A DNA stretch of 64,000 nt from Burkholderiales bacterium Ga0077543 (GTDB lineage Bacteria; Pseudomonadota; Gammaproteobacteria; Burkholderiales; Burkholderiaceae_C): the NCBI GenBank assembly GCA_001464055.1, contig LNET01000042.1:17664-81663 (forward strand), written 5' to 3'. The notes under the pieces are model-generated. The model was not told the origin of the DNA. It searched no databases and worked only from the letters and a program-made list of their open reading frames with translations. The position numbers and the translations under genes were made by a program. Of this stretch, positions 1-10,590 are shown piece after piece (the stretch's first letter is position 1; the number at the start of each line of letters is the position of its first letter).

Positions 1-837
1 GCGCGCGCGGGTTTCCTTTTCGCTGTCGAAGGACGCAGTGAGCAGCGCACTGCCCAGGATCCTGCCCTTCAGAAAAAGGGCACCGCGCAGGGCCGCATCG
101 CCCTTGCCGTCGTTGAAGCTGCGGCTGAAGCGGCGCAGTTCGGCTTCGAAGCCGTCCTCCAGGCGCACGGGCTGGATCAGGCTGGGGTCTTTGCGCGACA
201 GGCGGATCACGCCTTCGATCAGGCCCACCGCAATGAAGTCACGGGTCTCCGGCAAGAAGCTCACCACGCCCGCGGCCTGTGTGGCGCCGGCGGTGACACG
301 CAGCCGCACGTCCTGTGGCACGTCAGGCGCGATCAGCGTGAATCGCAATTCGCCGCTGAGCACCTGCACCTGGGTGCCGGGCAAGACCGGGTCGACATCG
401 GTCCGGCCGGGGCCGAGTTCGCCGGTCTTGGCGCCTGGCATCAGCAGACGGCCGGCCGATACCTCCAGCGACACCACGACCGCTGTCTGCACGGGCTCGC
501 CATCACTGCCGAACAGGCGCACCACCACCGTGGTGGCACTTTGGCCATCGGCCGGCAAGGCATTGCGCTCGACCTCGACGGCCACGCGATCGACCCAGCT
601 GGACGCTGCCCGGTGTGCGCCTTGCAGCAGCAGCGACGTGCCATCGGCCTTGGGCGGGATGCCCACACCGTGCACATCCAGCACAGGGCTGCTGGCCGCT
701 GCCGGCCCCTGTGCAATTGCCAGAGGCAGGCCACAGGCCATCAAGGCGGCACAGACCAGCTCACGGGGGCGCAGAACGAGGTTTGTCATGTTCGAGTGGA
801 CGCCAGCTTGGGAACGTTGGGCAGCCTTCGGCTTCAT
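1..837 (-). CDS. Outer-membrane protein associated with DUF11 surface protein (partial, 5' end only)
   Basis: The ORF track misses this gene because its 3' end lies beyond the left edge. Reading the minus strand from the ATG at 837 gives about 279 residues without a stop. A second in-frame ATG at 789 gives a cleaner signal peptide (MTNLVLRPRELVCAALMACG, cleaved near LAIAQ). After an Ig-like beta-rich region comes a stretch reading FLPETRDFIAVGLIEG, then ALRGALFLKGRILGSALLTA and DSEKETRAR. I recognise this from large outer-membrane proteins that sit directly downstream of DUF11/SdrD proteins in Burkholderiales and Xanthomonadales. The ATG at 837 overlaps the stop of the giant upstream gene (ATGA), so the two are probably translationally coupled. 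The function of the pair is not known to me; a role in display or anchoring of the neighbour is inference. Confidence 0.75.
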   Translation of the reverse strand, partial: MKPKAAQRSQAGVHSNMTNLVLRPRELVCAALMACGLPLAIAQGPAAASSPVLDVHGVGIPPKADGTSLLLQGAHRAASSWVDRVAVEVERNALPADGQSATTVVVRLFGSDGEPVQTAVVVSLEVSAGRLLMPGAKTGELGPGRTDVDPVLPGTQVQVLSGELRFTLIAPDVPQDVRLRVTAGATQAAGVVSFLPETRDFIAVGLIEGVIRLSRKDPSLIQPVRLEDGFEAELRRFSRSFNDGKGDAALRGALFLKGRILGSALLTASFDSEKETRAR

Positions 838-3800
838 GGCCTGCCCCCTTGCTGCCGCAGCCTGACCGGGCTTTGGTTGGCGCTGTCGGTGCCCTGTTGT
901 GGGTACGCGGGCGCCTTGCCATCCAACGTCAAGGCCGGCCCGTTGGGGTTTTCGGTTTCCGCGGCACGCACCTCGCCTTGGCTGCGGCGCGCCTTGACCT
1001 GTTCCAGCACCCTGTTCGAGCACGAGCCTTCGATGAAGTCGCTGCGCACCAGCTCGCCGTTCTTCGGGTCGACGAAGATGGAGTTCGCGTCGCCCGCGTT
1101 GCGGTTGCTGCTGGTCACCAGCCGCGCGCCCCTGGGCAGGGTCAGCCGGTCGACCTTCAACACGTTGGTGCGCGGCGGCAGGCCGCAATAGCTGTACTTG
1201 CCTTCGACGTCGCTGGTCAGCCGCGTGCCGTCCAGCAGGTACAGGCGTACACCGGGGATGCCCAGCTCCTCGGCGTCTTGCACCTGGTTGTGGTTGCAGT
1301 CGACATACACCTTGCCGGTGACGCAGGCTTCGTTGCCGAACACCCCGCCGCTGACACGCACACGCGCGGTGGCGGTGTTGGACCGCACCGAGCGGCTGCC
1401 GCTGGTGGACACCGCCTGTGCGGTGTTGATGCCGTCGCCCTGCTGGGCACCGACACCCACGCGCAGGATGTAGCTGAAGCTGATCTGCCCGTTGACCGGC
1501 AGTGTGCCCACGGCAAAGCCCAGGTTCGGGCCGGGCTGGCCGATGGGGTCGCTTTGCACGACGCCGCCGATGCGGAAGGTGCCGCCGATGTAGCGGAAGC
1601 CCGCCGGCAGGCGGTCGTCCACCCGCACATTGGGCAGCGGCGGCCCGTCCAGATGCCTGACCGTCAGCGTGTAGGTGACGGTGTCGCCAACCTCGGCGCT
1701 GGCGCGGCTGGCCTGTTTGCTGAGCACGAACCGTGTGCCGCCAAACGGGTCCAGCGGGATGTGGTTGTTGATGATGTCCACGAAGCGTGCAGGTGTGTTG
1801 GGCGTCAGCGGCACCGCAAAGAAGTACGGCGTGGGCTGGCTGCCACTGGGTGCCGTGTCCTGCGCCTGGATGGCACAGGCGCCGCCTTGCACGTAGGCCT
1901 GGCATTGCGCCGGCACGCGCACGCTGCCAGGCTGCGCCGGGATGAAGATCGACGTGGCCGTGGCGCTGCCGTCGGACGGTACGCCGGCGTTCATGTAGCC
2001 GTCGGGTGGCGTGACGCGGATTTGGTAATCACCGTCGCCCGGGCAGCCCGGTGCAGGAGGTGCGAGCAGCCAGAACGCGTAGCCGCCTGGCACCGAGCCC
2101 GTCACTTGCGCGGTGGTGGTGATGCGGTTCACGCCGCCCAGCACACAGGCGGCCGGCACCAGCGCACCGGTGGGGCCGAGCAGTTCGACCACGGCGCCGG
2201 CCACCGGCTGGCGCGTCTGGCTGTCGTACACCACGCCGCTGGGGTCTAGCGGCAGGTTCTGCTGCGTTCGAATGCCGTTGCCGCTGGGCACCATGAAGCC
2301 ACGAATGGCCCCGGTGGGCACCACACCGGTGGGGCCGCTGGCCTGTGGGTCATTGCCGCCGGCCGGGTCGGCAGACACCGGGCGGCCGTAGTAGGCGCCG
2401 CTGACCGCGTCGCGGAAGCGGATCTCGTAGCCGTCGCCAGGCACCAGGCCCAGGAAGCGGTATTCGCCCTGCGCGTCGGTGGTGGTGCTGCGCAGCAGCG
2501 CGCCGCCCAGGTGGAGTTCGACGATGAAGCCGCTTTGGCGCAGGTCGCGCCCGCTCTGGTAGCGCCGGTCCTTGTCCGCGTCCAGCCACACCTTGCCGCT
2601 GACGCCGCCCGGCTGCTGGATGGGCGTGGGCAGGCGGCAGCTGTTTTGCGTGGCGGTGTCGCTGCACAGCGGCGGGTTGTCGCGTTGCGCAGGCGTGGGT
2701 TGGCGTGGCTCGAGCTCGCCGCCACCTTGCACCCACACGCGGTTGTCGCGTGTGCACGGGTAGCTGCCCGCGCTGCACAGCGCGCTGCCCACCTGCACGT
2801 CCAGCGTGATCTCGCTGCGGTGCGCAGCGCCAGGGGCGATGACTTCGTCGCTGGTGCAGCTGACGGTCTGGGCGTTGACCGTGCAAGCCCAGCCTGCACC
2901 GGCTGGGTTGGGCACGCTCGTGCTGCCGGCCACCACCGTCATGCCCGCTGGCAAGGTGTCGGTGACGGTGTAGGCCGCGCTGGTGGGCAGTTGGCCCGCA
3001 TTGCGCACGCTCAGCACATAGCGCCCGCTCAGTTGCTCGGTAAACACCGGCGTGGCCAGGCGTTTGGTGACGACCAGGTCAGCAGAGTTGCCGATCTCGC
3101 CAAACCACTGTCTTTCGGCGTGCTGACCCAGGGCCAGCGTGATGTTGCTGATCCTCGACGGCAGCTCGCGGGTCCCGGTGGCCGTGCCACCGCCCAAGCC
3201 GGGCGTGGTGATGCCGTTGATGGTGCCCGGGGGCTGTGCGGGTTCGGTGACGGCGTAGACGCCGGGGCGAAGGTCGGTGAAGCGGAAATCGCCGTTGGCG
3301 TCGGTCTGTGTGCTGGCGCTGACGCTGCGGCCCTGGTCGTCGGTGCCGTTCAAGTTCAGCGTTTGGCCGGCATAGCCTTCTTCACCACCCTGGCGGGCGC
3401 CGTCGTTGTTGACGTCGTTGTAGACACTGCCGCTGATCTGTGCCGGCGCGATCTCGCCGAAGTGGTTGTCGGTGGAGGCCATGCCCGGCGTGGGCAAGGC
3501 AATCCCGCTGATGCGGCTGGGTGTGACGGCCAGTGGGGTGGCCGTGCCGCCGCCGATGGCGCCGGGCACCGTATGGCCATTCAGCGTGGTCAGTCCATTG
3601 CTTACGGGCTGCGCAGGTTCTGTGACGGTGTAGGTGCCGGGGCGCAGGGCCGTGAAGGCCCAGCGGCCACTCGTGTCGGTGGCGGTGCTGGCGCTCACCG
3701 CCTGGCCGCTGCTGTCGGTGCCGCTCAGTTCGATGACGACCGAAGGGATGCCCACTTCGTTGCCTTCGATCACGGCGTTGTCGTTGGCGTCCAGCCACAC

Positions 3801-6800
3801 CCGGCCGCTGATCGACACCGGCAGCAGTTCGGCAAACAGGTTCTCGGGTGCCGTGGCACCGGGCAGCAGGTTGATGCCGCTGACCTGGCTGGGCAGAACG
3901 GTGATCTCGGTGGCGCTGCCACCGGCGGGGCCGGCACGGGTTTGGCCGTTGAGCGTGCTCGAGCCGTTGCTCACGGGCTGGGCCGCCTGCTCGGTCAGCG
4001 CATACACCCCGGCGGGCAGGTCTTCGAAGCGGAAGCTGCCGTCGGGCTGGGTTTGTTGCGCCGTACCGGCCGGCAGCTGGTTGCCGCCGTTCAAGGTGAC
4101 GGTGACACCGGCCAGCCCGCTGTCGCTGCCGTTGAACCCGCCGTCGTTGGCGGCGTCCAGGAACACCCGACCGGCGATGACGCCGGCCTGTTCGCCGAAC
4201 AGGTTGTTGTCGGACCCGCTGGGCAGCAGACTGCCGATGAGGATGTGGTTGAGGCCCGGCGTGGTGGCCGTCGCGCCCGGGTTGACCGCGCCTTCGCCAT
4301 AGGCGCCGGGCTGGGTTTCGCACAGGCTGTAGCTGCGGCCCACGGCCAGCAGCCGTGGCGGCGTCAGGCTGGCGTTGCTGAAGCTGAAGTTGCCCTGGCT
4401 GTCGGTGGCCACACGGGCCAGTTCGGTGCCGTCGCAGCGGGTTCCTTCGACCAGGCGAACCACCACGCCGGGAATGCGCCCGGGGTCGGCCGCGCTCAAT
4501 GCACCGTCGCGGTTGCGGTCGATGTAGACGGTGCCGCTGATGCCGCCTGCAGGGACCAGCTCGGCAAAGTTGTTGTCCGGGCTTTGAGCACCGGCGGCCA
4601 GCTGAATGTTGCGGATCTGGTTGTCGCCCACTGCCCCAGCCGTCCCGGGGGTGCCGGCAGTGACAGGGCCTGCGGAATTGATGCCGTCCACCACGGCGCC
4701 CAACGCTACCGGAATGGCGCCTTGGCTCAGGTTGTACGTGCCCGCAAACAGGTCGTCGAAGCGGTAGCGGCCATCGGCGTCGGTGTGCGTGGTGATCGAA
4801 AGCGGTACGCCGGCAGTCAGGCCTTCGCTGGCGGTCCCGGTCAGCGTGATCGGCACACCGGCACCGGCCACGGCGCTGCCCAGGCCGGATTCGCCGGCAT
4901 CACGCAGGCCGTTGTTGGTGGCGCCAGCGGCGCTGGAGTAGTCGACAAACACCTGGCCACTCAGCACAGCCAGCACCTCGCGGAAGTTCTGGCCGTTGGC
5001 ACCGCCCGCGTTCAGACTGTTGATGTCGATCTGGTTGGCGCGTGGGCTGTTGCCACCGCTGCCGGGTTGTGCCGGGCGGTCGCCATACCCGACGGGTTGG
5101 ACCTGGCAGATGACGTAGCCGCTGCCCTGGCGCTGCAGGCCAAAGCTGTAGTCGCCACTGGCGGCGGTGATGGTGGACAGCAGCGCGCCGGTGGGCAAGG
5201 CGCCACTGGCCGGGCAGACCGTGCCGATGACATACAGGCCCAGCGTGACACCCTCCAGGCCAGGCTCGTTGCTGCCTTGACTGCCGTTGTCATTGCGGTC
5301 CAGGTACACCCGGCCAGTGATGGGCGCCAGCGGCGACTCGCCAAAGTTGTATTGCACGCCGTCACCGCCTGCCAGGCTGATGGCGGTGATGCGGTCGGTG
5401 TTGGCAATGGGCTGGTTGGGGGCTGCGGTGCCGGTCAACACACCGCCCACACGGCCGACGTTGACCGCACTGGGCCGGTTGCCCAGGTTGACAGGGTGGC
5501 TGGGCAGCGGTTGCTCCAGCACATAGGTCAAGGCTGGATCGAGGTCGATGAAGCTGTAGCTGCCGTCTGCAGCCGTGGTGGTGCTGGACAGTGGCGCGCC
5601 GTTCAGGTCAGCGGCATTGCGCACCAGCACGGTGGCGTTGGCGATGGGGATGTCGACCCCCACTTCGTATTGGTCGCTGAAGTTGCGGTCGACGTAGACA
5701 AAGCCGCGCAGGCTGGACCTGGTCACTTCCGGGAAGTTCAAGCGCACGCCGTCTTGCTGTGCCAGCAGGTTGATGCCGGTGTAGCGTGAGTTCGCGCCCG
5801 CAGGCAGCGGTGCGCCGGCGGGTATCGCACCGAAAGGCACATAGGTGGAGGCCAGCGACGGCGAGCTGCCGGGTGCGGCAGCAGTGGGATCGCCCGGGCT
5901 GTTGCCGAAGCCGGCGGGCTGCGCCTGCACGATCTCGTAAACGCCAGCCGAAAGGTCGCCGAAGCTGTAGCTGCCATCGGCCAGCGTATTGACGCTCTGC
6001 GGTGCAAACACGTTGTTGTGGGCATCGCTCCCCGATGGGGAACGCAGCACGATCTGCACCCCGGCCAGGCGCGGCTCGGCGCCAGCGTCTTGGGGTGTAC
6101 CCAGGTTGGCGCCAGCACGTTCACGGTCTTCGAACACCAGGCCGGCCAGCGACGAACGTGTGACTTGCACCGCGTGTGTGGTGGTGTCGTTGCCGGTGCC
6201 GGGGTCAAACTGTTCGGAGCCCACGCCAGCAGCATTGGTCTGCAGCGTGCTGATGTTGCCGGCACCACCGGGCCAGCTGTCCCAGCGCACAGGCAAGCTC
6301 ACGCGCACGCGGCCCAGTGCACCCACATCGCCGACGTTGCAGGTCACCACCTGCGCGACACGGGTGCAGGTGCCGTTGCCGGTCGTCACTGCGCCGGGGA
6401 AGCTGCTGGTGCCGGTTTTTTCCCAGGTGATGGCGCCATTCACCGTAACCCCTGCGGGCAAGGTGTCGGTGATGACGGTGCCGGTGCCGTTCAATGGGCT
6501 GGTGCCGCTGCGGTCGCGCGAGAGCGAGTCGCCGGGGCCGTTGTTGACGACCTCCACCACCCAGTTGAAGGGCTGTCGCAGGTTGACCACTGCCACCGCC
6601 GGCGGCAAGGGAGCCGGCAAGGCCGGCACTGCTGCCGTGAAGCCGGTCTTGCTGACCGCCAGGTCGGCGCGGGTGCGCACGGTGGTGATCTCGGGCTCGG
6701 CGTTGTTGCTGCCCTCGGCCTCGGTCTCGGCGGCCGACACCACGGCGTTGGTGCCGACGGTGGCGCCACTGGGCGCAGGCGCAGACTCAAAGCGGAAGCG

Positions 6801-9800
6801 CAGGTTCAGGAAACCACCGTCTGTGGTGCCGGTGCCGGTGGCGACGACACCGGTGACGTTCGGGACAAAGCCGAAGCCGGGAACGTTGCAGCGCAAGCTC
6901 AGTGTCGCCGGGTGCACCACCGGGTTGGTGCCAGCGGTCACCCCGCACAGAGTCGGCGCGGTGGCGCCGCTGGTCATGGTGGCCGTGGTGCCCGCTTCGT
7001 CGCCGATGAAGCGCACGGTGGCGCCGCTGGGGGGTGTGATGGTGTAGTCGAGGACCGTGGACGTCGCCACGGACGGCCCCGCGTTGCGCACCTGCACGCG
7101 GTAGACGATGTCGTTGGTACCGGGCGATGTGCTGACCGCGGCAGGGTCCCACCCGATGGGGTCGAGCAGGTCGGCGTTTTCGACCCGCAGGTCGATCTGT
7201 CCGAGGGCGAAGTTGGCGGTCGCCTGGCGGACGTCGTCGGCTGCGCTGCTGTCGCTGTTGTAGTCGAAGGTGGCGCCATTGGCCGCCACGGTGGTGTTGC
7301 CGGTGTCGACAATGCGAAAGCCAGCCTCGTTGCTCAGCGGGCCGCTGGCGCCCCAGTTCGGACGCACCACGATGCTCACCTGGCGGTCTTGGTTGCGCGC
7401 CATCGTCACGCGCGGGCATTCGATGGTGACGGTGCCACCCGTGCCGCCGGTGCTGTAGCTGGTGCCGCCGGCTGCAGGGGCGCTGACCACGCCGCCGGTG
7501 GTGCCCGTGACCGTGCACGCCGCGCCCGCCACGATGGTGGCGCTGCGCAGCACGAAGCCCGGGTCGTTGGCGGCCAGTGTGAAGGTGTCGGTGAAAACCA
7601 CGCCAGCGGGCTGCCCCAGCGGTGGGGAGCCGGCGGCGGGCAGGTCCGAGCCCGAAGTCGCCGGGTTGCGGTAGTTCACGGTGTAGGTCAGATCAACGCC
7701 CACCTGTGCCACGGCCGGCGCGAAGGTCTTGGAAGTCGTCTGCAGGTTGGCCAGTGCGTGCACTTCCACGGCGTCGCGGGCCTGGTTGTTGCCGGTGTCG
7801 GTTTCCAGCGACGCAGTGGCCCGTGTCACGTCCACCGCCACCCCTGCCTGGTTGCAGAACTGGCCGGCGCTGCTGCATCCGCCCACGGCGCTCTGCGACA
7901 AGCTGTCGCGCACCGGTCTGCCCACGCGGATGACAAAGGTCGCCGCATTGGCTGCACCCACGCCCATCAGGTTGTCGTTGCTGCGGCAAGTCACGGTGCC
8001 GGCGCTGAGGCTGCAGGTGAAGGCGCCGATGGTGGCAGGCAGGTTTGCTGTTGCGGGTGGTCCACAGGTGCCCACGCCGACGTAGCCGCAGATCGAGACC
8101 ACCGTCTGCCCGTTGATGTGGCCCGGGATGGCGTCGTCCAGCACCACACCGCCGGTGGCGTCGGGGCCGCTGTTGCCGACGACCAAGGTGTAGAGCATGT
8201 GGGTTTCGGTCAGCCCCACCACCTTGTCGGCACCGGCGGGGGTTTCGGTGAGCTTGCTCACCGTGAGGTCGCTGCGCTGGTCGGTGGCACGCACGCTGCG
8301 GCTGCCTGAGCAGTCGTTGCCGGTGACAAAGTCGCTGGTGCTGCCAGGCGTGAAACCGGTGACAGTGGGTTCGGCCGAGCCGCCCGAGCCACCCACACAG
8401 GCGCCGCTGGTCAGGGTGCCTACGGCATTGGCCGTGGTGGTGAAGCTCAGGTCGACAAAACCACCGCTGCCGCTGGTGGCGCCCAGTGCCACCGGGTAGC
8501 TGCCCGTGTAGGTACAGCGGGCACCGCCGGCTTCTGCTGCACAGGACCAGCCGGTGCTGGTGGAAGCGAGCGTTTCACCCGCAGCCAGCGCGACGAACGC
8601 CTGCAGGTTGGCTTCCACCGCGCGTGGGCCGTTGTTGCGCACCCGCACGCTGTGGCCGATGGTGCCACCGGCAGACGCCACCAAGGCCGGGTTCTTGCTG
8701 TAGCTGACGAGTTGCACGTCGGCGCCGTCTGTCAACACGGTGTAGGTGACGCTGCCGCTGTTGTTGCCGGCCACCGGGTCGGGTGTGCTGGCGGACACCA
8801 GGGCGGTGTTGGTGTAGCTGCCGTTCAGCGCAGTGCTGGTGTCCACGCTGAAGTCGATGTTCTCGGTGCTGCCCGCGGCCATCGTGGCGCGTGTGCAGCG
8901 CAGGATGCTGCGCGCCGCACGGCCCAGGTCGGCGTTGTCCTGGTCGTCCTCGTCAGCATCGTTCGTGCGGCAGGTGTACGGGCCAAAGGCCTGGGTCGCC
9001 GGCGGCAGGGGAAAACTCGGCTGCAGCGTGTGGCCGGCGGGCAGCACATCGCGCACCACCACGGCGCTCGCGCTGCCCTGGCCCAGGTTGCGCGGCGAGA
9101 GACGAAACGCGATCGATGAGCCGGCGCTGAACGGCCCGGAGACGCCGTTCAGCGCCTTGTTCAGCGCCAGGTTCGCACTGGCGCTGACGGTGGTGCCCAG
9201 GGACGCCGTGTTGTTGCTGGCGATGTTGTCCAGCAGCGCGCCGTTCACGGCCCGGTCGGTGTCCACTTCGGCGTTATGTGTGAGCGTACCGCTGGCAATG
9301 GTCACGTCCATCTCGAAGGTAAAGCTCACGCTGGCGCCCACGACCAAGGTGTTGCTGCCCCGCGTGGCCGTGAGCACGCCGGCGCTCGGGCCACTGAAGG
9401 ACCAGCCAGCACCACTTGCGCTGCCGCCGACGAAGCTGGCACCCGCTGGCAAGGTGCTGCGCACGCGCACACCATTGGTCGGGTTCGAATTCGGGCCGTT
9501 GTTCGTGACCAGGACGGTGTAGGTCAGGCGTGCGCCCGACGTCACCGGGTCGGCGCTGGGGACGATCGCCACCGACAAGTCGGCGTTGTTTTCGAGCGAG
9601 GTCTGTTGCAGCGGAACCGGGTTGGCGTTGTTGTTCTCGTTGGTGTCACCCAGCCAGAACGCCGAGCCCGCAGCAAACAGCGGCAATGGGTCGGCCTGTG
9701 CGGTGCCCAGCGGGGGCGCACCCCGACCGATGGCGCCGCGCAAGCGCACGTTGGGTGGCGCAGGCAAAAGCGCAGGCGCGCGAAAACGAAGCGTGAAGCT

Positions 9801-10169
9801 GATGGGCGGCGTGCCGCCGCCGCCGCCCGTGCCGTTCATGTTGCCGTGGTTGCACACCACAAACGCGCCGCTGGTGCTGCAGTTGGCGTTGGCCGTGGAC
9901 GGCAAGGCCAAGGCGCCACCTTCCACCGAAGCCCCGGCCGGGATGCCAAACACGGTGCGCACATCGTTGGCCACACTGGAGCCGCTGTTTTCGATCTGCA
10001 CCGTGTACTCAAGCACACCCAGTGTGGGGACGGGGTCGACGTCGGTGATGACGTTGAACTGCAGGTCATAGGCCAGCGCCTGAGTGGAACCCAGAGCGCC
10101 CAGCGATACACCCACAGTGGCCACAAGGCGGCACAGCCAATGAACAAGTCTTGTGTAGCGCGTTGCCAT
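834..10169 (-). CDS. Giant secreted DUF11 / SdrD B-like repeat protein
   Basis: A 3111-residue exported protein. The tracked ORF begins at 10223, but the ATG at 10169 follows an AGAGGGG ribosome-binding site and opens a signal peptide (hydrophobic LCRLVATVGVSLGALG, then ALA), so it is preferred. About eight DUF11-type beta domains fill residues 30-1330 (recurring YTVxVxNxGP and LPAG). Roughly eight SdrD B-like/Cna-B domains follow at 1330-2310 (recurring GxVxxDxNxDG near the start of each). A further DUF11 domain, two more B-like domains, a last DUF11 domain (FVLSKQASRA, near 2815) and a cysteine-rich terminal B-like domain complete it. There is no LPXTG, PEP-CTERM or autotransporter beta domain, so anchoring probably depends on the coupled downstream outer-membrane gene. 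Adhesion or matrix function is inferred from the domain type only. Confidence 0.85.
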   Translation of the reverse strand: MATRYTRLVHWLCRLVATVGVSLGALGSTQALAYDLQFNVITDVDPVPTLGVLEYTVQIENSGSSVANDVRTVFGIPAGASVEGGALALPSTANANCSTSGAFVVCNHGNMNGTGGGGGTPPISFTLRFRAPALLPAPPNVRLRGAIGRGAPPLGTAQADPLPLFAAGSAFWLGDTNENNNANPVPLQQTSLENNADLSVAIVPSADPVTSGARLTYTVLVTNNGPNSNPTNGVRVRSTLPAGASFVGGSASGAGWSFSGPSAGVLTATRGSNTLVVGASVSFTFEMDVTIASGTLTHNAEVDTDRAVNGALLDNIASNNTASLGTTVSASANLALNKALNGVSGPFSAGSSIAFRLSPRNLGQGSASAVVVRDVLPAGHTLQPSFPLPPATQAFGPYTCRTNDADEDDQDNADLGRAARSILRCTRATMAAGSTENIDFSVDTSTALNGSYTNTALVSASTPDPVAGNNSGSVTYTVLTDGADVQLVSYSKNPALVASAGGTIGHSVRVRNNGPRAVEANLQAFVALAAGETLASTSTGWSCAAEAGGARCTYTGSYPVALGATSGSGGFVDLSFTTTANAVGTLTSGACVGGSGGSAEPTVTGFTPGSTSDFVTGNDCSGSRSVRATDQRSDLTVSKLTETPAGADKVVGLTETHMLYTLVVGNSGPDATGGVVLDDAIPGHINGQTVVSICGYVGVGTCGPPATANLPATIGAFTCSLSAGTVTCRSNDNLMGVGAANAATFVIRVGRPVRDSLSQSAVGGCSSAGQFCNQAGVAVDVTRATASLETDTGNNQARDAVEVHALANLQTTSKTFAPAVAQVGVDLTYTVNYRNPATSGSDLPAAGSPPLGQPAGVVFTDTFTLAANDPGFVLRSATIVAGAACTVTGTTGGVVSAPAAGGTSYSTGGTGGTVTIECPRVTMARNQDRQVSIVVRPNWGASGPLSNEAGFRIVDTGNTTVAANGATFDYNSDSSAADDVRQATANFALGQIDLRVENADLLDPIGWDPAAVSTSPGTNDIVYRVQVRNAGPSVATSTVLDYTITPPSGATVRFIGDEAGTTATMTSGATAPTLCGVTAGTNPVVHPATLSLRCNVPGFGFVPNVTGVVATGTGTTDGGFLNLRFRFESAPAPSGATVGTNAVVSAAETEAEGSNNAEPEITTVRTRADLAVSKTGFTAAVPALPAPLPPAVAVVNLRQPFNWVVEVVNNGPGDSLSRDRSGTSPLNGTGTVITDTLPAGVTVNGAITWEKTGTSSFPGAVTTGNGTCTRVAQVVTCNVGDVGALGRVRVSLPVRWDSWPGGAGNISTLQTNAAGVGSEQFDPGTGNDTTTHAVQVTRSSLAGLVFEDRERAGANLGTPQDAGAEPRLAGVQIVLRSPSGSDAHNNVFAPQSVNTLADGSYSFGDLSAGVYEIVQAQPAGFGNSPGDPTAAAPGSSPSLASTYVPFGAIPAGAPLPAGANSRYTGINLLAQQDGVRLNFPEVTRSSLRGFVYVDRNFSDQYEVGVDIPIANATVLVRNAADLNGAPLSSTTTAADGSYSFIDLDPALTYVLEQPLPSHPVNLGNRPSAVNVGRVGGVLTGTAAPNQPIANTDRITAISLAGGDGVQYNFGESPLAPITGRVYLDRNDNGSQGSNEPGLEGVTLGLYVIGTVCPASGALPTGALLSTITAASGDYSFGLQRQGSGYVICQVQPVGYGDRPAQPGSGGNSPRANQIDINSLNAGGANGQNFREVLAVLSGQVFVDYSSAAGATNNGLRDAGESGLGSAVAGAGVPITLTGTASEGLTAGVPLSITTHTDADGRYRFDDLFAGTYNLSQGAIPVALGAVVDGINSAGPVTAGTPGTAGAVGDNQIRNIQLAAGAQSPDNNFAELVPAGGISGTVYIDRNRDGALSAADPGRIPGVVVRLVEGTRCDGTELARVATDSQGNFSFSNASLTPPRLLAVGRSYSLCETQPGAYGEGAVNPGATATTPGLNHILIGSLLPSGSDNNLFGEQAGVIAGRVFLDAANDGGFNGSDSGLAGVTVTLNGGNQLPAGTAQQTQPDGSFRFEDLPAGVYALTEQAAQPVSNGSSTLNGQTRAGPAGGSATEITVLPSQVSGINLLPGATAPENLFAELLPVSISGRVWLDANDNAVIEGNEVGIPSVVIELSGTDSSGQAVSASTATDTSGRWAFTALRPGTYTVTEPAQPVSNGLTTLNGHTVPGAIGGGTATPLAVTPSRISGIALPTPGMASTDNHFGEIAPAQISGSVYNDVNNDGARQGGEEGYAGQTLNLNGTDDQGRSVSASTQTDANGDFRFTDLRPGVYAVTEPAQPPGTINGITTPGLGGGTATGTRELPSRISNITLALGQHAERQWFGEIGNSADLVVTKRLATPVFTEQLSGRYVLSVRNAGQLPTSAAYTVTDTLPAGMTVVAGSTSVPNPAGAGWACTVNAQTVSCTSDEVIAPGAAHRSEITLDVQVGSALCSAGSYPCTRDNRVWVQGGGELEPRQPTPAQRDNPPLCSDTATQNSCRLPTPIQQPGGVSGKVWLDADKDRRYQSGRDLRQSGFIVELHLGGALLRSTTTDAQGEYRFLGLVPGDGYEIRFRDAVSGAYYGRPVSADPAGGNDPQASGPTGVVPTGAIRGFMVPSGNGIRTQQNLPLDPSGVVYDSQTRQPVAGAVVELLGPTGALVPAACVLGGVNRITTTAQVTGSVPGGYAFWLLAPPAPGCPGDGDYQIRVTPPDGYMNAGVPSDGSATATSIFIPAQPGSVRVPAQCQAYVQGGACAIQAQDTAPSGSQPTPYFFAVPLTPNTPARFVDIINNHIPLDPFGGTRFVLSKQASRASAEVGDTVTYTLTVRHLDGPPLPNVRVDDRLPAGFRYIGGTFRIGGVVQSDPIGQPGPNLGFAVGTLPVNGQISFSYILRVGVGAQQGDGINTAQAVSTSGSRSVRSNTATARVRVSGGVFGNEACVTGKVYVDCNHNQVQDAEELGIPGVRLYLLDGTRLTSDVEGKYSYCGLPPRTNVLKVDRLTLPRGARLVTSSNRNAGDANSIFVDPKNGELVRSDFIEGSCSNRVLEQVKARRSQGEVRAAETENPNGPALTLDGKAPAYPQQGTDSANQSPVRLRQQGGRP

Positions 10170-10590
10170 CGATCGATTGCCCCTCTTGTCTTTGTGTTTC
10201 CTGCGCCAGCCCGTGCGAAGCAATGGGTCTGCGCTTGCTCATCCGAGTCGCGGCCGGGCTTTGCGCGTCGAGGGCACGGCGAGAACTGGGTCCCGATTGT
10301 TCGAAGCGGGCGCCAGGACGGTCTTGCATTGAACGGGGCACTCGCAGCGCATTTCTGCGCGGAAGCACGGCGCGCAAAACTTTGGAATGGGCTTTGCGCG
10401 GCTTTCGTCGAAACGGCGGGCGCCCGTTTGCAGCAGCGGGCAATAACGGGCCGCTTGCAGTGCCTGGCGACAGCCCGGCGTGTGGGGGGGATTCCACGGG
10501 CTCGCGACCCCCAACAGGCCGTCGAAACACCCTTCGACGCCGCCGGTCACGGCCGCGAGGCTGGCGATGTGGATGGACGAAAGGTGGGCC
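10170..10590. other. Intergenic region upstream of the giant DUF11 gene
   Basis: About 420 bases without a supportable gene. The ORFs listed here are low-complexity shadows. It should contain the promoter of the minus-strand surface-protein operon, but I could not find a convincing -35/-10 pair. The AGAGGGG Shine-Dalgarno of that gene lies at its left end. Confidence 0.5.

Noticed and set aside
2511-5789. 1092-residue plus-strand ORF (and 615-2249, 6018-8309) opposite the giant DUF11 gene
   Set aside because: Translations are low-complexity Ala/Gly/Arg/His strings with no domain; they mirror the repeat structure of the real minus-strand gene.
834-10169. CRISPR-like regular repeats in the giant gene
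   Set aside because: The periodicity comes from protein domains of varying length and sequence; no short identical repeats with unique spacers were seen.
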